Shown here: positions 37,173-44,447 of the stretch, in pieces
Layout: each line of letters starts with the position of its first letter
Position numbering within the stretch: position 1 is the stretch's first letter
NCBI GenBank assembly: GCA_002695025.1
Contig: NZNV01000023.1
Location: 186,001-250,000, forward strand
Length of the DNA: 64,000 bases
From: Owenweeksia sp.
GTDB lineage: Bacteria > Bacteroidota > Bacteroidia > Flavobacteriales > Schleiferiaceae
Direction of reading: 5' to 3'
Position numbers and translations under genes: made by a program
Notes under the pieces: model-generated
What the model saw: the letters and a program-made list of their open reading frames with translations, nothing else
Told to the model about the DNA's origin: nothing
The model's database searches: none

Positions 37173-37794
37173 GGAAATAAATACCCGGAAAACTGACCTA
37201 TTGCTTGAGCTTGGAAAAATTGATATCCGGGCCTTAAAAAGCAGGGTTAACGAACTGGATGAAACGCAATGGGACCGCGAAGAAGATTTTGCGATGAACT
37301 ATAATAAGCATGCTAAGAGTGCTCTTCGCCAAACGCAGCATATTATATTCCGCTTTTCCAATAAGCAGGTATTTCCCTATGTGTATCAAAACTGCTCGCC
37401 CTGGGAAGGCTGGAAGTCTTTACTGTTACCAATCCTAAAGAAGGCTACCGCTCCTTACGGGTATACCAATGGCTTTTTCTCCCGCATTATGTTGGCTAAA
37501 TTACCTGCACAGGAATTCATAGCCCCCCATATTGATGGTGATGAAAGAGGCTATGCGCCCCACAAGATCCACATCCCGGTACAGACCAATGATTCTGCCT
37601 ATTTCTTTCTGGACAATCAACGTTTTCACCTTAAGGAGGGCTATGCCTATGAAGTCAATAACGGCACCCGGCATGCGGTAGCCAACCAAGGTAATTCTCA
37701 CCGGATCCATCTGATCTTTGAATACCTGAATGTAGATGAGCAGGACGAGGTGCTTAAAGCCCAGATTGAATTGTGTAAAGGCCAGGATGAGTAG
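37171..37794 (+). CDS. Aspartyl/asparaginyl beta-hydroxylase-like 2OG dioxygenase (copy 1)
   Basis: 207 residues, cytosolic. It belongs to the AspH/LpxO-like family (PF05118). Likely iron ligands are His120 (APHIDGD) and His168 (GTRHAV), with Arg178 in SHRIHLIFEY for 2-oxoglutarate. The 48-residue spacing between the two His is close to that in AspH. Family members hydroxylate Asp/Asn side chains or fatty acyl chains. Its ATG lies in the same CATG as the divergent sulfotransferase-B2 gene. The following sulfotransferase starts within its stop codon. A paralogue is at 38428-38991. Confidence 0.78.
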   Translation: MEINTRKTDLLLELGKIDIRALKSRVNELDETQWDREEDFAMNYNKHAKSALRQTQHIIFRFSNKQVFPYVYQNCSPWEGWKSLLLPILKKATAPYGYTNGFFSRIMLAKLPAQEFIAPHIDGDERGYAPHKIHIPVQTNDSAYFFLDNQRFHLKEGYAYEVNNGTRHAVANQGNSHRIHLIFEYLNVDEQDEVLKAQIELCKGQDE

Positions 37795-38420
37795 TGATTA
37801 TTTCCCACACCCATAAATTTATCTTTTTTGCCATTCCTAAAACGGGAACCCACGCTATACGTAATGCGCTGAACAAACATCTGGGCAAGAATGACTGGGA
37901 GCAGGTTGATCTCTTCAGGCATAGCCGTATTCCCATTCCGGAGTTTGAAGCACTTGAGCATGGCCACATCACAGCCTCTGAAATTAAATCGCACCTGGGC
38001 GAAGAAGTTTGGAATACCTACTTCAAATTTTCCGTGGTGCGGAACCCATTTGATCGCTTTATCTCCTACGCTTTTTTTAAAAAGGGAAATACCCCCCTGT
38101 TTCAAAAGCACACCCAGGAAATACTAAAACTCATGTTCCAAAACCCGAATACTAAGGCTGACCTCCTCTTCCAGCCTCAATTGGGATTTATTGCCGACAC
38201 GGAGAAGAATATCATGATGGATTACGTTGGGCGGTTTGAGAACCTGCAGGCCTCCTATAATGCGATATGTGAACGGATAGGGATTGCCCCTGAACCTTTG
38301 GAGAAGCTTAACTCAAGCGCTCATAAAGATTACCGATACTACTATGATGAAGATTTAGTGAAACTGGTAGGTGAATATTACCAGGATGATCTCTCCGCCT
38401 TTGGGTACGGTTATAAGTAG
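37794..38420 (+). CDS. Sulfotransferase (Sulfotransfer_2 type)
   Basis: 208 residues starting at GTG, which shares its G with the preceding TAG stop (TAGTG). The PAPS loop is IPKTGTHA near the N-terminus (KFIFFAIPKTGTHAIRNAL in part), and the 3'-phosphate motif is VVRNPFDRFIS. This is the carbohydrate-sulfotransferase-like subgroup, often linked to surface polysaccharides. It is probably co-transcribed with the dioxygenase just upstream. Confidence 0.78.
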   Translation: MIISHTHKFIFFAIPKTGTHAIRNALNKHLGKNDWEQVDLFRHSRIPIPEFEALEHGHITASEIKSHLGEEVWNTYFKFSVVRNPFDRFISYAFFKKGNTPLFQKHTQEILKLMFQNPNTKADLLFQPQLGFIADTEKNIMMDYVGRFENLQASYNAICERIGIAPEPLEKLNSSAHKDYRYYYDEDLVKLVGEYYQDDLSAFGYGYK

Positions 38421-38427
38421 AGAAAGA

Positions 38428-38991
38428 TCAGTCTTTGGAGAAATACTCAAAGATCAGGTGAATCCTATCTGTTTTACCTCTATTCTCAGCCCAGTGCATA
38501 GCCAGGTTGTTCACCTCATAAGCCTGACCTTCCAGCATTCTGAAAGGTTCCTCATTCACAAAAAAGTAGCACTCCTCATTGGTTTGCAGCGGCACATGAA
38601 TTTTATGCGAGAGGCGGGCGGCATTGGAACCATCAATATGTTTGTGAATGAGCGTGCCGGCCGGGAGCTTGGCCAGCATGATCCTGGGATAAGCACCACG
38701 GGAGTAGTTATATGCCTGAGTGGCCTGGTCTAAAACCGGCTGTAAAACCTCTTCCCACTCTTCCCACACCGGACGGTTGTAGTAAAAACGATTGGTGTTG
38801 GAATTAACGATAAAGCGGAAAACAATATGCCTGGTTTTGTTCAACGCCCCAAACTTATTGGGTTTATCTTCATTTTCCTCCTCCCAAACCTGTTCTTCCA
38901 GCTTCGAGACCATTTCCCTGAGCTTTGTAATATCTACTTCACCTAAATGGCGAACGGTTTTCGGTTTATCGGGAGCTTTTACATTCTTCAT
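38428..38991 (-). CDS. Aspartyl/asparaginyl beta-hydroxylase-like 2OG dioxygenase (copy 2)
   Basis: 187 residues and clearly paralogous to the gene at 37171: the same IMLAKLPA, HKHID, HKIHVPLQTNEE and RIHLIFEYF blocks. Likely iron ligands are His118 and His166, with Arg176 for 2-oxoglutarate. Its start overlaps the stop of the upstream permease-VCBS gene by 4 bases, so the two are one transcript. Possible targets are a peptide side chain or a lipid; neither can be decided from sequence. Confidence 0.78.
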   Translation of the reverse strand: MKNVKAPDKPKTVRHLGEVDITKLREMVSKLEEQVWEEENEDKPNKFGALNKTRHIVFRFIVNSNTNRFYYNRPVWEEWEEVLQPVLDQATQAYNYSRGAYPRIMLAKLPAGTLIHKHIDGSNAARLSHKIHVPLQTNEECYFFVNEEPFRMLEGQAYEVNNLAMHWAENRGKTDRIHLIFEYFSKD

Positions 38992-41900
38992 TTCTCAATC
39001 CCTCCTGCCCATAAAACCTCACCTTTCTGTGTCCTGGAAATGATATAACGGTTACCGGAACTTAATTCCTGATCAATTACCGTTCTTTCTCCGGTAGACC
39101 ACACAATTTCCACACGGCTTACTTTCTCATGTTCTCCCAGCCCAAAATGAAGAAGAGGGGCATCAAATGACCGAAAACCTCCTCCCAGCTGCACTTCTTT
39201 CATTTGGTGATGATCGTTGCCATAATAAATGAACACTTTACTGCCAATGCCGGCCCTGTTTCCCTTTTCATCGTGAAGCTCAAATTGTACCGCCTTATTT
39301 CCGGAAGTGTTGTTGGTATAAATGTATACCGGACCGATAGCCGGCACCGAAACAATGTCCATATCGCCATCATTGTCAAGATCCACGTAGGTGTAACTAT
39401 TGGCCGGCAGGTAATTGATCAATCCGGATTCTGCGGTCTGCTCTTTAAAGTGCTTTCCTTCTTCATTGATCATCAACACATTAGACTCCATACGGTTGTG
39501 AGAACGATAGAAGGTGCCGTTTACCGCATAAAGGTCTTTATACTCATCATTGTTAAGGTCAGCAAACTTACCGTTCCAGGTCCACGAAGTAGATGCCAAA
39601 CCATAATCCCGCGCAACATCCGTAAACTGCCCTGTGGAATTCCTTTTAAGCAAAGCATTCTCCTTACTGAGTTCCGGATTTTCCAGGTAAAAACTCATCC
39701 GCTCCTTTGATATGAACTGATCATCCTCACGGGGCTGGTGGTAGTACATTTTTTCCAGTTCTTTCCATCCTTCGGGATAAACACCTCTTCTACGACCGGA
39801 CAGGAACTGATCATGCTTCAATACCGCCAAGGCTACACAATCATTCAATATAGAATCATCACACTGGGAGATATCTGCACGGATAGCGGCTTCTGCCAAT
39901 TGGTTTTTCATACGGAACATGCGCTGCAGCTGTTCACGCTCCTTTTTGCGTTTGATGGATGCAAAAGCTTCTTGCTCATCGCGTACTTTAAGCTTTGTAT
40001 CAAACCCTAACTCACTGATTTGGGTCAGGAAGATCTCCGGGCTCAGGTCATTGTCAATGTCTTCGGAGGCAATGCTCATGGTTCTTTTCAAACTTCCCTG
40101 AACGAGTTTGTCTTTTGCCGAAACTAAAGATATTGCTCCGGCTCCATTTCCCAGGTAATACATATCAGGGATGTTAAAGTCAATCCCAAAAATAAGGTCG
40201 GGATTGCCATCCATATTGAAGTCTGTAACCAATGCAGACAGCGTTTCTCCTGACATTTCATCCAATACCGTGGATGTCCAGCCCCGGGTATTACTCACCA
40301 GTAAGGCATCCCTTGAGGAGTAATAGGTTCTATTCCTCACTGAGTTTACCCCCAGGCTGAAGTTACCCAAGGCCATATCCAGTTTACCATCTTTATTTAC
40401 GTCACCAAAGGACAGCCCTACCGTTAGAGGCGCTTCATTTTCATTGGGCAGGTGTGCTATATTTTCAGCGCTGTAGGCACCGTTTTTACTGTACAGTATA
40501 TAGTTACCATACCAGTAAGTGGTCAATACAATATCCAGGTAATCATCATTATTCATGTCTACCAGTACCGCATTCCCTATCCAGTTGGTATCTATCAATG
40601 GAATAGTGAGTTTTTGTTCTTCAAAATACTGCCCCCCTCCTTTATTCAGAAATAGGTTTATACCCTTATCTCCACTAAGCAATATGTCCGTCCAGCCGTC
40701 CCCGTTAACATCGCCAGTGGCTATACTCCTTCCGTCTGAATACGGCTGAATAACCTTAAGCGCAGAAAATTCATATGGTGGATCTATACCGGCCTCCCAA
40801 CCTTCACGAACAGAAAAAAGAGCATCCCCCTCCGAAACCTGCTCTTTAAAAGGAATTCTGTGAATTGTCACATCTCCCTGCTTTGACACCAGGATGGTGT
40901 CACCGGCTGCCATCGTCAGTGCCGGACCCTTATTTACATTTTCCAGTTCTGGTTTTTGAATCACCAAAGGTTTTGAGTCCGCCCGTTTTGAAAAAACCGA
41001 TATTTCCTTTTCAAAGTAATCAAAGTATCTATCCTCCAAACCCTGCGCGGCCAACCCACCCATTACGCCAACCAACACCACTCCCAACGCAGTACTTACA
41101 GCCACCTTTGAAGAGATGGCCTGCCGGGTAATAAGGAAAGAATAAACGCTGAAGATGCCGAGGGTAAAAAGAAGGACCATGCTATAGTGTATCGGCAAAC
41201 CTCCCGCCACCAGCGTGGAAACAATGATCACATCAAAACTCATAGGAACCGGAAGAAAAACCCCGATAAGCCCCAAAACAAGCATGGCTGAAATAATCAG
41301 GAGCAGATTGCTCTGAGGCAGCATTTCCGCAAAGGTATTCCATGGTAAGACGGTAATCATGATCGCACCCAGTAAACCGGCCAGGAGCATCAAGGGCACA
41401 GTAGTTCTTATGATATACCACAAGGCTTTAAAATACGAAGTGAAGGTCCAGCTGAAGGCTCCGCCCCAAGAACGGGCTAATAATCCCGTATCCGGCAAGG
41501 ACAAAGCAAAAAAAGCTGGCTTACTTATACGGTCTTCTATCTTGTGTAAATCGCTTACTGATACCGGGGCTTTGCCAAATAAATACGAAATGATGGGGAC
41601 CCCAATCAGGATAAACCCCAGCGTTAACCCCAGCTTTAGCAAGGCTACATAAAAAGGGAATAACGAGAAAAGCATGGTGAGTACGATGACATTAAGAGTT
41701 GGGGAACTCAACATCATGGCCAGGGAAGTTTCCACCTTTGCGCCCGATTTACTGGCCCCCTGGGCAATGGGAGCGGCACAGTTAACGCATACGCCAAGAG
41801 GAGCTCCAAATAGCAACCCAAAAAAAGCGTTTACAAAGCGATTATTGGATTGCCAATCTTTTATCAGGGTAAACAACAGCATCAGGGCAGCTGCAAACAA

Positions 41901-42152
41901 TATCCCAAAGGTCATTCCCTTCCAGTTGGTATGGTACCAGTTTGCGGTATGAGCAACCGTTTGCATCCACCAACTATCGGTTGGGTCTACCTCCATAACC
42001 ACGTCAAAGCCTATACCGGAGGTAGACACAGAGCCTTCCATTATAGCTTTTTCATCCAACGCGGGATAACGTGATTGGGTCCAGAAAAAACCACCGATCC
42101 CGATCAGTAGCAAAAAGACCAATAAAAGAGGTTTATTCTTCAGGAAGCTCAA
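38988..42152 (-). CDS. Permease (PF03773-like) fused to VCBS repeats and ASPIC/UnbV domain (copy 1)
   Basis: 1054 residues from a TTG start. The first third (about 1-375) is a polytopic membrane permease of the ArsP_1/DUF318 type, with the signature GAPLGVCVNCAAPIAQG and the later LPVPMSFDVIIVSTLVAGGLP. A long VCBS/FG-GAP beta-propeller follows, with loops such as DVNGDGWTD, DMNNDDYLD, DVNKDGKLD, DFNMDGNPD and DLDNDGDMD. It is interrupted by a charged helical insert with a Cys pair. The C-terminus is an ASPIC/UnbV domain (GIGSKVFIYYGNDHHQMKEV, in part). A close paralogue is at 55129-58284. Transport substrate is unknown. Confidence 0.82.
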   Translation of the reverse strand: MSFLKNKPLLLVFLLLIGIGGFFWTQSRYPALDEKAIMEGSVSTSGIGFDVVMEVDPTDSWWMQTVAHTANWYHTNWKGMTFGILFAAALMLLFTLIKDWQSNNRFVNAFFGLLFGAPLGVCVNCAAPIAQGASKSGAKVETSLAMMLSSPTLNVIVLTMLFSLFPFYVALLKLGLTLGFILIGVPIISYLFGKAPVSVSDLHKIEDRISKPAFFALSLPDTGLLARSWGGAFSWTFTSYFKALWYIIRTTVPLMLLAGLLGAIMITVLPWNTFAEMLPQSNLLLIISAMLVLGLIGVFLPVPMSFDVIIVSTLVAGGLPIHYSMVLLFTLGIFSVYSFLITRQAISSKVAVSTALGVVLVGVMGGLAAQGLEDRYFDYFEKEISVFSKRADSKPLVIQKPELENVNKGPALTMAAGDTILVSKQGDVTIHRIPFKEQVSEGDALFSVREGWEAGIDPPYEFSALKVIQPYSDGRSIATGDVNGDGWTDILLSGDKGINLFLNKGGGQYFEEQKLTIPLIDTNWIGNAVLVDMNNDDYLDIVLTTYWYGNYILYSKNGAYSAENIAHLPNENEAPLTVGLSFGDVNKDGKLDMALGNFSLGVNSVRNRTYYSSRDALLVSNTRGWTSTVLDEMSGETLSALVTDFNMDGNPDLIFGIDFNIPDMYYLGNGAGAISLVSAKDKLVQGSLKRTMSIASEDIDNDLSPEIFLTQISELGFDTKLKVRDEQEAFASIKRKKEREQLQRMFRMKNQLAEAAIRADISQCDDSILNDCVALAVLKHDQFLSGRRRGVYPEGWKELEKMYYHQPREDDQFISKERMSFYLENPELSKENALLKRNSTGQFTDVARDYGLASTSWTWNGKFADLNNDEYKDLYAVNGTFYRSHNRMESNVLMINEEGKHFKEQTAESGLINYLPANSYTYVDLDNDGDMDIVSVPAIGPVYIYTNNTSGNKAVQFELHDEKGNRAGIGSKVFIYYGNDHHQMKEVQLGGGFRSFDAPLLHFGLGEHEKVSRVEIVWSTGERTVIDQELSSGNRYIISRTQKGEVLWAGGIEK

Positions 42153-42266
42153 AATGTGTAAATCTTCTTTGCAAAAGAAATATAATTTCGGGATTCTTTA
42201 CGAACGGGCTCAAAACGCTTTTATCCCAGGTAGGGAGCCTCCTGTTTCAAATCCACCGCTTATGGT

Positions 42267-42274
42267 TAACTTTG
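42267..42274 (+). promoter_or_regulatory. Promoter for the lasso kinase operon
   Basis: TAACTTTG is an exact TAnnTTTG -7 element in the 186-base gap between the divergent permease gene and the kinase gene. A near -33 element TTTC lies at 42245-42248, 18 bases upstream (the consensus is TTTG at 19-20). The start codon is 64 bases further on. Confidence 0.55.
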
Positions 42275-42338
42275 CCGCTCCAAATCATCACGATGAAACC
42301 TGAAAAGTTGTTCAGGACCCCTACTTATTAATTCTATA

Positions 42339-43262
42339 ATGGCCGAGGAAACCAAGCGATTTTATTATTACGCAAACGGGGTGTACCTTGATTCCTGCAT
42401 GAAATTCCCGGAGCTAACACCGGCCTATCCATCATCAGAGAAAACCGTTGTAAAAATAGAATTTGGGCAAACCCCGGAGAAACTTGAAAACCTGAAGGCA
42501 AAAGGAGTTCGATTCCAGGCTGCACCAAATGAATTTTTGCTTCCTATTGATGATGTAGCAACTTTTTGGGTAAAGAACGGGGATCATATTATCATCCAGC
42601 CAGAACCGCGGGTGAATGAATCGGAAATAAGAGTATTCTTCCTGGCCTCCGCAATGGGTGCTCTGGCTCACCAAAGAAGACAATTTCCTTTACATGCCAG
42701 TGCCATTATGTATAACGGCAAGGCCATACTGTTCTCCGGAGATTCAGGTGTAGGAAAATCAACCCTGGCGGGTCTATTTCATAAAAAGGGGTATCAGGTT
42801 ATTACCGATGACATTTCAATTATTGATAAAGAGAAAAATACCGGACAACTGTTGATAGAGCCGGGTTATATTCAGCTGAAGCTATGGGAAGACACCATGA
42901 ACAGCTTACACATTGGTAAGAAGGAAGGGGTCCTGCTCAGACCCGGCTTAAAGAAATATGGCTACCCGATAAGCAGTATCCCCAAAAAACCATTGGAAAT
43001 CCAGGCTATTTACGCTCTCAGCGTATACCCGGGCAAGGAAATATTAGTCAGACCCCTGGAAGGCTGGGAAAAGTTCAGACATATCAAAAAGCGTACATTC
43101 AGACAGAAATTAGTAGACCCTATGGGCTATACAGAACCCCACTACCGGCTACTGGAGGATATCTGCCAATCATTGCCCGCATTCCAATTACAACGCCCTT
43201 TTGAAGAGGGTTACACGACATTTGTTGAGTTTGTTGAGAATCACTTTCAAACCAACCAGTAA
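42339..43262 (+). CDS. HPr-kinase-like lasso peptide kinase
   Basis: 307 residues. A beta-rich N-terminal part is followed by an HprK-type P-loop kinase domain: LHASAI (His119), Walker A GDSGVGKST (134-142), and TDDIS (157-160), the acidic pair used in metal binding. No N-terminal HPr-kinase regulatory domain or HPr-loop signature is seen, and no PTS genes are near. Kinases of this form occur in lasso clusters of the paeninodin type, where they phosphorylate the C-terminal Ser of the precursor. The precursor found at 46369 also ends in Ser. It begins a + strand run that goes through the cyclase gene. Confidence 0.85.
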   Translation: MAEETKRFYYYANGVYLDSCMKFPELTPAYPSSEKTVVKIEFGQTPEKLENLKAKGVRFQAAPNEFLLPIDDVATFWVKNGDHIIIQPEPRVNESEIRVFFLASAMGALAHQRRQFPLHASAIMYNGKAILFSGDSGVGKSTLAGLFHKKGYQVITDDISIIDKEKNTGQLLIEPGYIQLKLWEDTMNSLHIGKKEGVLLRPGLKKYGYPISSIPKKPLEIQAIYALSVYPGKEILVRPLEGWEKFRHIKKRTFRQKLVDPMGYTEPHYRLLEDICQSLPAFQLQRPFEEGYTTFVEFVENHFQTNQ

Positions 43263-43274
43263 GGCTCAGGAAGT

Positions 43275-44108
43275 ATGGGAAACATTATCTGGTTATGTTC
43301 ATACCCAAAATCAGGAAACACCTGGCTACGCCTGTTTTTATGTGAACTTTTATATCCTCATAATAGCAATCAGCCTTTTTACCTGGATCCTATCCCTACC
43401 GCTACAACACGGTCTTTACTGGATCATTATGCTGATGTTGAACTTTCAGACCTTACCGACCATGAGGTTCGCGAGCTTCGTCCGCTCTTATACGAAGAGC
43501 TATCTTCCAAGGCCGGGGAGACTGTTTTTTTAAAGCTGCACGATGCCTGCTCCCGGACTCCAACCGGTAAGCCATTGATCTCTCAAAATGCCACAAAGGG
43601 AATGGTATATATAGTCCGCAATCCTTTGGACATAGTCGCCTCGTACGCATTTCACCTGAATAAGACGATAGATGAAGCCATCGCAAAAATGAATGAACAG
43701 GAGTCCATTGCCAGTGCGAAGGATAAATTAAACCCCCAGATACCCTATTTGCTGGGAAGCTGGAGTTACCATGTGCAAAGCTGGCTGGAAAATGATTATG
43801 CTATACCGGTTTTTGTATTGAAATATGAGGATTTATTTGCTGAGCCCGTGAACTGGTTTTCTAAGGTTCTCAATTTTGCCCATCTCCAGTGCACAGAAGA
43901 TGAAATTATCCGGGCTATTGAGGCAACTGATTTTCAAAAGCTAAAGGAAGAGGAAGATCAAAATCCATTTCCGGAAAAACATATAAATGCTCCCAGGTTT
44001 TTCAGGAAAGGGCAGGTCCAAAACTGGAGAGAAGAATTAAGTTCCCAACAGGTTAACCGCATTATTTCAGATCATGGCAAAATGATGAAGAAATTGGGAT
44101 ATCTGTAA
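43275..44108 (+). CDS. Sulfotransferase (Sulfotransfer_1 type) in lasso operon
   Basis: 277 residues. The PAPS loop YPKSGNTWLR (10-19) is a textbook 5'-PSB of cytosolic-type sulfotransferases. VYIVRNPLDIVASYAFH carries the 3'-phosphate Arg/Ser, and RKGQVQNWREELSSQQV is the C-terminal RKGxxGDWK-like motif. It lies 12 bases after the kinase gene and 39 before the B1 gene, so it is likely co-expressed and may sulfate the lasso product; Tyr13 or Ser15 of the core would be candidates. That role is inference. Confidence 0.85.
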   Translation: MGNIIWLCSYPKSGNTWLRLFLCELLYPHNSNQPFYLDPIPTATTRSLLDHYADVELSDLTDHEVRELRPLLYEELSSKAGETVFLKLHDACSRTPTGKPLISQNATKGMVYIVRNPLDIVASYAFHLNKTIDEAIAKMNEQESIASAKDKLNPQIPYLLGSWSYHVQSWLENDYAIPVFVLKYEDLFAEPVNWFSKVLNFAHLQCTEDEIIRAIEATDFQKLKEEEDQNPFPEKHINAPRFFRKGQVQNWREELSSQQVNRIISDHGKMMKKLGYL

Positions 44109-44147
44109 TCCTGTTATGATTATGAATTAAATTTTATTATTGCATCC

Positions 44148-44432
44148 ATGGCGGATAAAATAAAACCCGGATCCATTATCCGGAGAAACAGCGAAATAAT
44201 TGGCTCTGATATTGACGGTGAGACTGTGATGATGAGCGTGGCCAACGGGAGGTATTATGGCATAAACCAGGTTGGAAGTAGTATATGGCACCTGCTACAT
44301 GAACCCATGCAGCTGGAGTCCATTTATGCAGCATTGCAAGAGGAATACGAAATTGACCCCGAGACATGTGAAAGAGAGGTACTGGTATTCCTGGAAGACC
44401 TGATGAAGAACAATATCATCATCGTAGATTAA
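44148..44432 (+). CDS. PqqD-family leader-binding protein (lasso B1)
   Basis: 94 residues covering a whole PqqD/RRE fold: IIRRNSEIIGSDIDGE, the strand pair MMSVANGRYYGINQVGS, SIWHLL and the helical end. Stand-alone proteins like this (lasso B1) bind the leader through its Y/WxxP motif and deliver the precursor to the B2 peptidase. The gene is 15 bases before the cyclase gene. B2 is not adjacent but is found as the C-terminal domain of 36021-37172. Confidence 0.9.
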   Translation: MADKIKPGSIIRRNSEIIGSDIDGETVMMSVANGRYYGINQVGSSIWHLLHEPMQLESIYAALQEEYEIDPETCEREVLVFLEDLMKNNIIIVD

Positions 44433-44447
44433 ACATTATAAAGCCGG

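Noticed and set aside
42339-43262. True HPr kinase/phosphorylase of the PTS
   Set aside because: The normal N-terminal domain and PTS genes are missing, and the context is lasso genes.
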